A stretch of 64,000 bases of DNA from JASSUD01 sp031963445 (GTDB lineage: Bacteria > Pseudomonadota > Gammaproteobacteria > Burkholderiales > Burkholderiaceae), in contig JASSUH010000001.1 of the NCBI GenBank assembly GCA_031963445.1, positions 1 to 64,000 of the forward strand, read 5' to 3'. A program made the translations under genes and the position numbers. A model generated the notes under the pieces. It did no database searches and had not been told where the DNA came from. It worked only from the letters and a program-made list of their open reading frames with translations. This document shows positions 49,615-58,496 of this stretch, one piece after another (position 1 is the first letter of the stretch; each line of letters starts with the position of its first letter).

Positions 49615-52515
49615 CTAATGTGAGCCGGTATCCGGCTTAATTAATCTCGTCGCTTGATCTCTGAGCTTATCCACTTCCACGCCCTTTAACCGTTCTGTCG
49701 TGCGATCTACGATGTTTTTACGCTTACCATCCGTATTAAAAGGATGGCCTGCCCCTGTTAATGCGTCAGGCGTTAGTCGCTCAGGGTTCGGGAAATGCCC
49801 ATTTTGCTGAAGGAGTCCTATCCACTCATCGAGATTCACTTTATTCCAATCGACCTCACCCATACGCTCTATTGGAATACCTTCACATTGCGGCCGTTTC
49901 GAGCTACCCCAACTTAAGCCGAGTTGGGGGCGCACTTGTTCTTGAATAATGCGAGAAAGCGGAGAGTTGAAGCAGCAATAGGCTTCGCGCTTTTCGATAC
50001 ACATGCCAAGCACCCGGCTTTTGCAGTACGAGCCTAAGTGCGTACAGTTTTTGAGTTGGCGCTTCGCATTCATCTCAAATTCTTCTTTCTTGCACTTCCA
50101 AATCACTTGAATCATGACCATCGTCACCACATACGCAGTGTATATAGTCATCGCGGTGGAGAGCATCGCCGCGCCTTGTTGGCCTAAAAGTTGTTCGGTC
50201 ATTGATTGTGGCGCACCGGCAGGTACACCGGCTGCTCCCGTGGTTGAGGCATTGGTCAGGACTTTGGAGGTAATTTTTGTGATTTGGTCTTTGAGCGCAG
50301 ATAGCGCTTGCTTGGCGACATCGGTAACTGGTTGCACAAAATTGTTAAACGCGCCGGTCATATTCTCCAAGTAGGTGATGAACGGTTTGGTGACTTGCGT
50401 CCAGCCATTCAACGCAGGATTGCGCAGTAGCTGATATGCACCTTTTAAGCCTGCTAGCGTGCTCCCATCTCCGATATCCATCATCGCGCCATCGAGTTTT
50501 GGTACCGATAAAATGAGAGTCAGATAATCGTTCATAGAAAGGTTCGTCGGGTTTTTGCAGCAATTCTGGATACCTCCTACCGCCACTTTGCACTCACTGC
50601 TTTTACCCGCAAAGGCGCGACAGTACAGATTGTTGCCGCCAGTCACATCCTTGCAATCCATATCTTGTGTCATAAACTGCGCGGCATTCAGTAACGCTGC
50701 CACCTTCGCAAAATCCATACTTTGCGAGCGATCAATATCGACACAATCTTCACCCATACACCGTACTGGCCCAGCACAGCGATATTGCGTTGATTTATCG
50801 AGTGTCGGTACCTTAATATCTTCGCCACAGTCATATGTCCTTTCCCAGACGTAACAGTTACCCCAAGAGCCTTTCGCCCCTTCCACACATTGCGCACTGA
50901 CAAATCCGCACTTAGGGTTCGCCTCTAAGGATTGGCATTGATCAATATCTTTATCGTTCTTTAGGCATTGCTTTTTGCCCTGCGCGTCAATCCAGCAGGT
51001 GCCTTCGCCGTGGTTATAGTCACATCGCAACGCGGAAACATCGACTTTGGCAGCCAGTTTGGGGACATTGGGAATCGGAGGGGGTTTGAGCTTTTGATAG
51101 ATCGGATCGCCCTGGCAAACGTCAAAGCCAGATAAATTGACACAGGTATTGTCTGTTGCAGGAGTAGGCGTGTAAGTGCCTTGGCAGAACTCTTCTAGTG
51201 ACGCAATTGCATCATTAATGCACGATTGAGGCGACCAGTGATCGGTAACGACGGTAAAGAACTGCGCAAACTTAAGCAGACGTGGACCAGAGAAATAATC
51301 CGCTAAGTGCGTCCCAAGTGATTTCACTTCAGGATTATTATGAAAAAGATAGAGCTGAATCCCTCTGCTATTTAAGGAATTAATAACCTCATCTCGGCTT
51401 GGGCATCCGCCTATCCCTGGAGAATAGCCGCAGCCATAATCATCGTTGCCAATCAATACAATCACGCGATGCACATTGTCTCGCCACTCGTAATGCTCAG
51501 CAGCCCATTTCGCCACAGCGAAAGGACGCGTCGGTGCAGACGCGGTATACACGCCATTTAACCAATTTTGAAATTGATTAATATCATCAGATAACGGTAC
51601 GTTGTGCCATCCATAATCCCAATCTCGAAAAGCAGCCCCACCTAACCGGAGATTGCGTGCTTTGCCTTGCGTAATCAGATTGGCAAAGGTGCGCACATTG
51701 TTGCGTAGATCGTTAATCGCATACTCCATCGACCCAGAGTTATCGATCAGAAACACGATATCGGTCGGTTCGGTATCAATCTCAATAGTATGTTGAATCA
51801 CGCATCCACCAGCAGGCTTATACAGCTGCGTGCAGCGTTGATAGTCAGGGATATGCGCGATACGCTCTTTACGTTCGTAAGTAGTATCGGTTGAGCAATC
51901 ACCAAACCACTTGGAGATTTTGTCGATATCTTGATAAGTTTGTTTGCTTTGATTGAGCAAGGGATCATTGCTGAAATCAGGTCGCGTGCGCCGTGATGCA
52001 TCTAAAACAACCTGGTAAGCCGCGCCGCTAATCGAAGGATGGGCTTGCTGCGTTTCCTTCCATAACCCTTTTTTCGCGGATTCTCCCGCTTCACCCATCG
52101 CTTTATCAGCGTCATAGACATCTTTGAGCTGATCGAGATCAGGCTTTTTGCCATCGGGGAAATAGGTATTGGCCGGATCAGGGTTATCTCGCCGCGTACC
52201 TGGGAACAGGTCATCTACGTAAAGGTGTGTGTTGCCTGCTTCAAATTGGCCATTTTTTAGCGTAGGAACCGTCATAGTTCCATCTGCCACCTGGGCTGTG
52301 TGTTCTTTGAGTGATGCGGCTTGGCTTGTACCGAGTGTCTTGGCTTCTTGTCCGAGTTGTTTAAAGTCAGGAGGCGATGGGGTTGCCACCAAAGCAGCAG
52401 TATCACGGGCAGCGGTTGCTGTACGACTCACTTCTGAGGCCAGTGCAGACATAGGAAAAGTCACCAACAGCATGTAAGCAATTCCCTTATAGAGCTTTCC
52501 TCCTCTCATCGCCAC
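49615..52515 (-). CDS. traN: TraN, mating-pair stabilisation protein with a VWA domain
   Basis: A 966-residue outer-membrane/periplasmic adhesin. Signal: GIAYMLLVTFPMSALA. A von Willebrand A domain at about 250-430 has a full MIDAS motif (DIVFLIDNSGSMEY, residues 258-262), not part of F-plasmid TraN. Then a long Cys-rich TraN body (C-x-C pairs such as QCQSLEANPKCGFVSAQC, DCKDVTGGNNLYCRAF), hydrophobic segments near 770-800 and the C-terminal TraN end (KKEEFEMNAKRQLKNCTHLG). TraN recognises the recipient surface. It is the last gene of the leftward traC block; an 8-base gap separates it from traU. Confidence 0.9.
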   Translation of the reverse strand: MAMRGGKLYKGIAYMLLVTFPMSALASEVSRTATAARDTAALVATPSPPDFKQLGQEAKTLGTSQAASLKEHTAQVADGTMTVPTLKNGQFEAGNTHLYVDDLFPGTRRDNPDPANTYFPDGKKPDLDQLKDVYDADKAMGEAGESAKKGLWKETQQAHPSISGAAYQVVLDASRRTRPDFSNDPLLNQSKQTYQDIDKISKWFGDCSTDTTYERKERIAHIPDYQRCTQLYKPAGGCVIQHTIEIDTEPTDIVFLIDNSGSMEYAINDLRNNVRTFANLITQGKARNLRLGGAAFRDWDYGWHNVPLSDDINQFQNWLNGVYTASAPTRPFAVAKWAAEHYEWRDNVHRVIVLIGNDDYGCGYSPGIGGCPSRDEVINSLNSRGIQLYLFHNNPEVKSLGTHLADYFSGPRLLKFAQFFTVVTDHWSPQSCINDAIASLEEFCQGTYTPTPATDNTCVNLSGFDVCQGDPIYQKLKPPPIPNVPKLAAKVDVSALRCDYNHGEGTCWIDAQGKKQCLKNDKDIDQCQSLEANPKCGFVSAQCVEGAKGSWGNCYVWERTYDCGEDIKVPTLDKSTQYRCAGPVRCMGEDCVDIDRSQSMDFAKVAALLNAAQFMTQDMDCKDVTGGNNLYCRAFAGKSSECKVAVGGIQNCCKNPTNLSMNDYLTLILSVPKLDGAMMDIGDGSTLAGLKGAYQLLRNPALNGWTQVTKPFITYLENMTGAFNNFVQPVTDVAKQALSALKDQITKITSKVLTNASTTGAAGVPAGAPQSMTEQLLGQQGAAMLSTAMTIYTAYVVTMVMIQVIWKCKKEEFEMNAKRQLKNCTHLGSYCKSRVLGMCIEKREAYCCFNSPLSRIIQEQVRPQLGLSWGSSKRPQCEGIPIERMGEVDWNKVNLDEWIGLLQQNGHFPNPERLTPDALTGAGHPFNTDGKRKNIVDRTTERLKGVEVDKLRDQATRLIKPDTGSH

Positions 52516-52522
52516 CTACCTC

Positions 52523-53545
52523 TTAATTATTGCAGCAGTCATTCCACCTCCAGATCGTATAAATCGGATCTTGGCCTACTGCAGGGACGGTCTTAGCAAT
52601 CCCCCACGTGAGTGTCGATTCCCCTATGACATGGGCAGAATGGGTTTCTGGCACTGGGTGTAAAAGTGTGAATTGGTATTGGGTTTTAGGCAGCGTTGGG
52701 CTAATCTTGCCGCGACAAAGCGCATCGGAACCCATCGTGCGCCACATCAAGCCGCGACGATGTAACGCTGCTAATACCCGTGCAGTCAGGAGGCTGCTAT
52801 CTCGAATGACGCCTTTACCGCCGTTTTGATAGCCGCTTAATGGATAGAGGGTTCCCCAGGAACCTGCGCACCAAAAGAGTTGTTTGAGCGGTTTGCCTGC
52901 TGTGGCTGCCACCGCATCCGCCGTGCAGGCCAATGCCGCCACAGGATGCGCCACCAGTGCTGCTTCAGGATTAGTAAAAAAAGCGAGTTCGTCATTATTC
53001 CAAGTGGGATCTAATTCAGACAGATAGAGCAAATCAATATCGGTATAGCCATCTGGATTACAGTTGGGCTTAACGAATAAATCGAGGATGGCCAGTAAGG
53101 GAAACGCATAGACGTGGTAGTGCATAAATGAGCCGTCACCGCCATCCATATCGCCATTGCCATGATGGCCTTGAAAAGTACGATTAAACGGAAATCGCGT
53201 GCCATTCAAAACTGACGAGCAGCCAGGGACACGCTGAAATTCGATAAGCCGCGCTGGCTCCCACATTGAGGTAGTCACGCCAGGCTTAGGCAACCCAGCT
53301 TTATCAGGGCAGGCGCAGAGTAAGGTTTTAGCGGCATCTTCAGGGACACGCCCGCCTGGGCCGCTGATCGTGATGCCCGCTAATCGAATCGGAAAAAGGC
53401 ATGGCCAGCAGATATCGGTAATGAGCTTGGGGCCGATGACATGTGCGTTCTGACAACCAGGGTCGGCAGCATGAGCGGCGCCTATGCCTAAATAAGCGAT
53501 CAGCACATAACGAAGCAGCATCATCGCCCAGTCTATTTTGCTCAT
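52523..53545 (-). CDS. traU: TraU, pilus assembly protein
   Basis: A 340-residue Cys-rich periplasmic protein with a signal peptide (LRYVLIAYLGIGAAHA). Family features are LITDICWPCLFPIRLAGITI, CACPDKAGLPKPGVTTSMWE, PARLIEFQRVPGCSSVLNGT, and CNPDGYTDIDLLYLSELDPT. TraU is needed for DNA transfer and pilus assembly. Disulfides should be formed by the DsbA-like and DsbC-like proteins of ICE 2. It overlaps the TrbC-TraW gene by 4 bases. Confidence 0.95.
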   Translation of the reverse strand: MSKIDWAMMLLRYVLIAYLGIGAAHAADPGCQNAHVIGPKLITDICWPCLFPIRLAGITISGPGGRVPEDAAKTLLCACPDKAGLPKPGVTTSMWEPARLIEFQRVPGCSSVLNGTRFPFNRTFQGHHGNGDMDGGDGSFMHYHVYAFPLLAILDLFVKPNCNPDGYTDIDLLYLSELDPTWNNDELAFFTNPEAALVAHPVAALACTADAVAATAGKPLKQLFWCAGSWGTLYPLSGYQNGGKGVIRDSSLLTARVLAALHRRGLMWRTMGSDALCRGKISPTLPKTQYQFTLLHPVPETHSAHVIGESTLTWGIAKTVPAVGQDPIYTIWRWNDCCNN

Positions 53546-54771
53546 CGTGCCCCCTCCTGTATTGAAGGCGCAGGCGGTGCGACCTCTTCTATAACAAAGC
53601 GTTTACCTTGTGCAGTAATAATGGATGGAGTCACCGTTAAGACAAAGCGTTCTACGAGATCTGGTGTTAATAGATACACAGGAGCCGCCACCGTATCAGT
53701 CAATTTCGTATAGGCATCCCAGCCTTTTTCACGCTCAAACTGCGTGGCAATTAAGGTGAGGCGTGTCACGCCGGGGCGTTTTTTTAGGGTGGGAATCGTT
53801 TTGTTTAACCATTCCAACTGCTTTTTATCTAATGGGTCAAACACCACCACTGCTTGGGTAAAAGGTCTCATATCAAGGGGGTTCATGACCGTGCCTTGTT
53901 TGGCGATCATCGCGCCATCCCCCCCTGTAATATCTCTTGTCAGCGCCACGCTGGGATCAATGAAGCGCGTTTGAGAGCGGGTTGCCAAAGGAAGTAGATG
54001 AAATGACTGCATCTTCCAGAACCTTTCTTTCACAGCTTGTTTTTTTGCCTCCCAATCAATCGCAGCAAACCGTGCTTTCATCACTTCGATTAAATCTGGC
54101 TCTGAAATGGTGGACACAGGCCCGCGTATGCCTTGATCTCCGTGATTTCCCCGCTCAAATTGCTGCATTAACCAAGCGGGGTCAGCCAATCCCGACACAC
54201 GAGCGCTAACAGCCGTAGCACTATTATTCAATAGCACGACTGTTGGCACCGCTGTAACGTGATAGCGATCAAATAAGGTGGGGTCGATGACGATATGGGG
54301 TGTCGGTTGCTTATTGGCTGCTAATGCTTGAATTGCCAGCATGCCTTGCCCTAACGGCATATCTTTGGATATACCCCTAAATACCACCGTGGCTTGAGGC
54401 ATAGTGGCGCTCAATTGCAGTAACTCATCGAGTCCTTTGGGGCCTAATGATTGAGATGCGAAGATCAACAAACGAGGAGGTTTCACCATGGCGTGTTGGG
54501 TAGGCGGCGAAGCGTTTGCCGTTGCCAATGGGTTCTGTTGCCATTGTTTAATCTGCTGACGCGATTTCTCAGCGGTGTCGTGAGCTGCCTGCTGGTGCGT
54601 TGCGGCATGCTCCAATGCTATGCGTCCTTCTGCCGGTAGGCTGGCTGCATCAGTGAGTGCCTTTCCTTGCTCTATGAGTTTTTGATCTTGTGGAGTCAAA
54701 GAAAAAGCGGCTTGAGCGTCTAGACAGACCAATAGAAATAAGGGAATAAGTGCGCTTTTAAAGCAAACCAT
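53542..54771 (-). CDS. TrbC-TraW fusion, pilus assembly protein
   Basis: A 409-residue fusion. The N-terminal half after the signal (LIPLFLLVCLDAQAAFSLTP) is TrbC: PPRLLIFASQSLGPKGLDEL, VVFRGISKDMPLGQGMLAIQ, TAVPTVVLLNNSA. The C-terminal half is TraW: FHLLPLATRSQTRFIDPSVA, GTVMNPLDMRPFTQAVVVFD and QLEWLNKTIPTLKKR. In the F plasmid these are separate genes; in SXT/IncC systems fused forms are found. The start at 54771 overlaps the end of the S26 gene by 14 bases; a 13-residue longer start is possible. Both parts act in the periplasm with TraF, TraH and TraU. Confidence 0.88.
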   Translation of the reverse strand: MVCFKSALIPLFLLVCLDAQAAFSLTPQDQKLIEQGKALTDAASLPAEGRIALEHAATHQQAAHDTAEKSRQQIKQWQQNPLATANASPPTQHAMVKPPRLLIFASQSLGPKGLDELLQLSATMPQATVVFRGISKDMPLGQGMLAIQALAANKQPTPHIVIDPTLFDRYHVTAVPTVVLLNNSATAVSARVSGLADPAWLMQQFERGNHGDQGIRGPVSTISEPDLIEVMKARFAAIDWEAKKQAVKERFWKMQSFHLLPLATRSQTRFIDPSVALTRDITGGDGAMIAKQGTVMNPLDMRPFTQAVVVFDPLDKKQLEWLNKTIPTLKKRPGVTRLTLIATQFEREKGWDAYTKLTDTVAAPVYLLTPDLVERFVLTVTPSIITAQGKRFVIEEVAPPAPSIQEGAR

Positions 54772-55270
54772 ATGCACGCCCCCGAATTTGGTCTGCCTGA
54801 ATTGCTCCAAAGTACCGAGAATCTAGGCTTTGAGGGTGCCAACCCATCAACCAGTATTGATCAGACTGCAATATCATATGACCTTGAAAATACGCTGCTT
54901 GCGCAGATAAACGGGGGGCGAGTGGTAAACCTTGCCCGACTATTTTTGTGTTGACCGTGATTTGGTTAAACGCGTCAATACGTATCCGATCACTGGGTAA
55001 GCCCACGATTTGTTTAATCATCGTGGTTCCATCCTGATAGATAGGCGCTAACCCGCGCACTGAGAAAGCATAGAAAGCACCACGCTTAATACGCTGGTCT
55101 TTCAGATCAATGAGAAAGAGGTGATACGGTAGACAGGTTTCTTTCTGGTTATCCCAGCCAATGCGATAGCGGCTGGCAAAAGCAAAGCCTGCTGCCACTA
55201 ATACGGTGAGTAATGCAATAACTTTGACGCTAAAGCGTATCCAAGGTTCTTTGTAGAGGCTTCTTTGCAT
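54758..55270 (-). CDS. S26-like signal peptidase (TraF/TrhF type)
   Basis: A 170-residue membrane-anchored protein (anchor FSVKVIALLTVLVAAGFAFA) of the S26 family. In related transfer systems it matures the pilin or other Tra proteins. The nucleophile region reads KETCLPYHLFLIDLKDQRIK; the position usually taken by Ser is Cys. The second motif with Lys is TTMIKQIVGLPSDRIRIDAF, and a final motif is QYWLMGWHPQSLDSRYFG. The start at 55270 follows GGGGG by 5 bases. It lies between traC and trbC-traW, the place of trsF in SXT. Confidence 0.82.
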   Translation of the reverse strand: MQRSLYKEPWIRFSVKVIALLTVLVAAGFAFASRYRIGWDNQKETCLPYHLFLIDLKDQRIKRGAFYAFSVRGLAPIYQDGTTMIKQIVGLPSDRIRIDAFNQITVNTKIVGQGLPLAPRLSAQAAYFQGHMILQSDQYWLMGWHPQSLDSRYFGAIQADQIRGRAYGLL

Positions 55271-55283
55271 ATATCCCCCTGGG

Positions 55284-57788
55284 CTATAACGCCATTGCCA
55301 TATCACGCTGCGCAAGCACGCTATTTATGGCTTCTGGTAACGACAGACCCCGTTTTTTCTCTTGCTCAATCGCATGCCAATCACGAGGATCGGTGGAATA
55401 CAACAGCTTTTGAAAATCAGTCACAAAAAGCCGCCCAATCCCGATACCTGCATCGGATTTAATAAAAATTTCGGAATACACACCAGGAATGGTATGCACG
55501 GTCTTGAGGGCTTGATAACCGCCTTCTGCGAGGTCGAGATGTTTGCTCTGTTTTAAGGATTCGACCGCTTCGGAGGTTTGGCCCAGCAGAAATTTGTTTA
55601 CTGAACAATCGGCAATCGTTTTTCCAACGGCGTTGTTATAAAGATCATTCACCGATTGCAGCGCAATGATGATCGCACCGCCGTATTTGCGGAATTTGCG
55701 ATACGCATGCTCCATGAAAGTGGCAAAGGCACCTTCTTTAAGCAGATCCCAGGCTTCATCAATAATGACGATCTTTTTACGTCCACGTTCTCCTAAGTAC
55801 ACCTCTTGCTGGATTTGATAGATCAATTGCAATAAAGCCACTTGGCGTAAGTGTTTACGGCTTTGCAGGCTGTCTAGTTCTAAGACCGTAAATGGCTTTT
55901 CAAAGGTAATGGTGTTTTTACCATTCACGTAGTGGCCATAGCCCCCATCGCGAGTAAATTGATGGAGCTGCGTACCGATATCGCGTACCCGACTGTCTTC
56001 ATGCGCCAAGCAGGCATCAGCAATGTCATCGATTAGCAGGGTCTGTTGCTTTTCTTCCCAACAGACCCGCATGATTTGTTTGAGGCTGGCACTCTGAAAC
56101 TCATTAAGTAGTCCTTTACTCGATGCCATTGTGCTGACTAAATCAACGAGCGCATCTTCATCTTCGGTGTAATCGACCACTAACTCAAAAGGATTAATGC
56201 AAAGCGGCTTCGAATCGTCAAACTCTAAAAAGTCGCCATCGAGTAGATGCGCCAGTTTTTCATAGGATTTACCAGCATCGACCACCCATACCTGCGCCCC
56301 TTCAGAGAGATAGGACAAAATAAGATCATTGATGAAAAAGGATTTGCCCGACCCAGGTTGGGCGGCCACCATCGCATTCTTGTTGTAGTCACTATCGTGC
56401 AGCGACAAGCTCATTAACTGCCCGTTACGAGAGAGCAATGAGGTATGAAATGTCCCTGTCCCTTTCCACTCCCCAAAAAGAGGGAGCAGCACAGCGGCGT
56501 GTTCACTCGTCAGTGTTTTATAGCGAAAGAGATCTCGCATCGCTGCGCGATCTGTGCCAAACGGCAAACTATTGCGCCACATCGGAAGCTGTACAAAGCT
56601 GTCTTCGAAAAGCGTAATCCCCTGCTCTTGCCAAAGATTTTTAGCGGCGATGGCGGCACTGGTTGCACGCTCTGCGGTGGGGGCAAAAACGATAACGGAG
56701 TAACTGACTTTAAGGGGCTTGCTACCTTCATTGAGTGAGGTATAGAGGGTGTCGAACCCTGCTTTTTTATCCGCCAAGATCGGGACAAATTTAAGCAAAG
56801 GCCCATACGCTTGATTCACTGCAAACTGGCGTTTGCGCTCCAGCGTACTTTTAGTGGATTCCGCATCGGGGAAACACACATTGACCGCCACCAGATAATT
56901 TTCTTGAAGTCCTTTTTGGCCAGTGAAAATCCCCCCGATATCCCGCATCGCGTCACCAAAATAACGCTGATCAGGCAATTTTTTAGCCGACAACACTTTA
57001 AGATGGCAACCTCCTAAGCGCAGACTGTCTTTCTTTACCTCGATGTCGGTGCCGTAATCAAACAACTGCTCACATAAAGGCTTATCCGTCTCCCAGCCGG
57101 ACTCTGCCTTTCGCCAACTTGCCTCTTCACCCCAATTCAATAGCGTTTGCATGACGCGAATATAGGCTTGCGCCGTCATCGGACTGGGATGCAGTCCTAC
57201 CGTTTGCAAACTCGTCTGCACCCGTGTTTTGAGCAGGTTTGCCTGAGCGATATCGATGCTCGTGGGCTTTGCTTCTTTTATTGGTAATTTGCAGGTAATG
57301 AGCAGCTTTAAATCCTGCACGACCCCGTTATCAAATTGACCTTTACCAGTACGCGTCATGAGTTGCTCAAGCGTATGGCGCATCAAAAAGGCCGCTCGAT
57401 CCTGAATAGCCGTTTGTAAAAGTGGGCTATGGTGTTTGGTTTCTTTGGCACCTTCGCGCAACGTCAACATCGACCCGATTTGACGTTGGATATCCGGTGA
57501 GCGAAACAGCAGAAATTGCAGCGTTGTTCCCGCTGGCATGTCTTGATTTAAAAAGCTGTTGACCCGTGCCTGAATTTGTTCGTTGCTGCTGGTGAGTGGC
57601 TCACATATAAACCCAAACCCTAGACTTTTATCATCCATCCAAAAAAGCTGACTCTCTTCATCATAGGTGAGCACGGGAATCAGCCGCGCTGCTCGGATAT
57701 CGCTCGCAAATAGCGTGTCTTGCCAGGTTTTTTTAATCGCTGCACCTGGCATATCTTTAGATTTTTTAACGGGGATCATAGCCATCAT
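55284..57788 (-). CDS. traC: TraC, type IV secretion ATPase (VirB4-like)
   Basis: An 834-residue cytoplasmic ATPase that powers pilus assembly. The N-terminal TraC/VirB4 domain includes DDKSLGFGFICEPLTSSNEQ and RRQFAVNQAYGPLLKFVPIL-type segments. Walker A is AQPGSGKSFFIND at 476-488 and Walker B is KIVIIDEAWDLLKEGAFATF near 660. VSYSVIVFAPTAERA is also conserved. Full length. It is the first gene of the leftward block traC, S26, trbC-traW, traU, traN. This block runs opposite to traLEKBVA. Confidence 0.96.
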   Translation of the reverse strand: MMAMIPVKKSKDMPGAAIKKTWQDTLFASDIRAARLIPVLTYDEESQLFWMDDKSLGFGFICEPLTSSNEQIQARVNSFLNQDMPAGTTLQFLLFRSPDIQRQIGSMLTLREGAKETKHHSPLLQTAIQDRAAFLMRHTLEQLMTRTGKGQFDNGVVQDLKLLITCKLPIKEAKPTSIDIAQANLLKTRVQTSLQTVGLHPSPMTAQAYIRVMQTLLNWGEEASWRKAESGWETDKPLCEQLFDYGTDIEVKKDSLRLGGCHLKVLSAKKLPDQRYFGDAMRDIGGIFTGQKGLQENYLVAVNVCFPDAESTKSTLERKRQFAVNQAYGPLLKFVPILADKKAGFDTLYTSLNEGSKPLKVSYSVIVFAPTAERATSAAIAAKNLWQEQGITLFEDSFVQLPMWRNSLPFGTDRAAMRDLFRYKTLTSEHAAVLLPLFGEWKGTGTFHTSLLSRNGQLMSLSLHDSDYNKNAMVAAQPGSGKSFFINDLILSYLSEGAQVWVVDAGKSYEKLAHLLDGDFLEFDDSKPLCINPFELVVDYTEDEDALVDLVSTMASSKGLLNEFQSASLKQIMRVCWEEKQQTLLIDDIADACLAHEDSRVRDIGTQLHQFTRDGGYGHYVNGKNTITFEKPFTVLELDSLQSRKHLRQVALLQLIYQIQQEVYLGERGRKKIVIIDEAWDLLKEGAFATFMEHAYRKFRKYGGAIIIALQSVNDLYNNAVGKTIADCSVNKFLLGQTSEAVESLKQSKHLDLAEGGYQALKTVHTIPGVYSEIFIKSDAGIGIGRLFVTDFQKLLYSTDPRDWHAIEQEKKRGLSLPEAINSVLAQRDMAMAL

Positions 57789-58146
57789 GGCTGGGGTTCC
57801 AACAGGGTTTTTGTCTTCATGCGTGCAATCAGCCGCAATGATGTGGATGATGAAAAAAGAGATAGCGCAACCGTACTACGGTCTTGTTGCTACCAATGAT
57901 CGTAAAAACGGGGGACGGCGTGCTTTGAAGGTGATAGCGCTGAGGGAGAAGCGACTAATCTGGCAGCACTGTATGCAGTCGCTTAGCGCGACAAATAGAA
58001 AAAAGCAGACAAAGCGCGATCCTTCTTTCAATGAGGACCGCACTTTATTAATGAGTCAAAAGACGATTTATTCACCCTATCAGGGGGCGCTTTGTGTCCT
58101 CTAGGGGAGCAGGACTGCCTTCTGAGCTTGATGGAGGTCAGACCTT
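57789..58146. other. Divergent intergenic region between traC and the recombination genes
   Basis: About 360 bases without a supported gene. It should contain the leftward traC promoter and the rightward promoter of the small membrane protein and bet genes. A plus-strand frame across the traC start has no ribosome binding site, no recognisable product, and overlaps traC antisense. ATGAAGACAAAAACCC on the minus strand begins an 11-codon frame whose stop overlaps the traC start. Confidence 0.4.
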
Positions 58147-58392
58147 ATGTATGTGTTGATATTTTTAGTCTTTTTAGGTGCAGGGATTGGATGTGTCTGG
58201 ACAGGTGCGCGGTTGGTGATCCGTTTTACGCCGTCGGCATTTCATTACCTAATGCGGTTGGTCACTTACGTTAAGCAAACTCGGCGGACTATTGCGCCGA
58301 GTGTTGCGTCAGCACCAGAAAGGGCTGAACCCGATTGGGAGACCATTTCAAAAATACCTGCTGCTTACCGAAAAGGCATATTGATTTATTAA
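58147..58392 (+). CDS. Small membrane protein of unknown function
   Basis: An 81-residue protein with one N-terminal membrane helix (VLIFLVFLGAGIGCVWTGAR), a basic middle (MRLVTYVKQTRRTIAP) and a short tail (DWETISKIPAAYRKGILIY). GGAGG lies 8 bases upstream of the start. It precedes bet and its leader RNA. Genes of this kind are commonly found in ICE recombination modules, but I cannot name the family. Confidence 0.55.
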   Translation: MYVLIFLVFLGAGIGCVWTGARLVIRFTPSAFHYLMRLVTYVKQTRRTIAPSVASAPERAEPDWETISKIPAAYRKGILIY

Positions 58393-58422
58393 CGGCGTGT
58401 GGCGCTTGCTACCGCCATATAT

Positions 58423-58488
58423 CCCCAAAGGGGCATTTGATACCCCTTTGGGGGAGGAGGATGCCCCTTTTTCTTTTATTGGAAGAGG
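58423..58488 (+). promoter_or_regulatory. Structured leader A, before bet
   Basis: CCCCAAAGGGG (58423-58433) pairs with CCCCTTTGGGG (58443-58453); GGGGCAT (58430-58436) can alternatively pair with ATGCCCC (58461-58467), giving a pseudoknot or switch. Then CTTTTTC (58467-58473) can pair with GAAGAGG (58482-58488), the Shine-Dalgarno of bet, with two G-U pairs. Confidence 0.55.
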
Positions 58489-58496
58489 TAAACATC

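Noticed and set aside
57667..58104. 145-codon plus-strand ORF across the traC start
   Set aside because: Mostly antisense to the traC N-terminus, no ribosome binding site; the remaining part has no recognisable domain.
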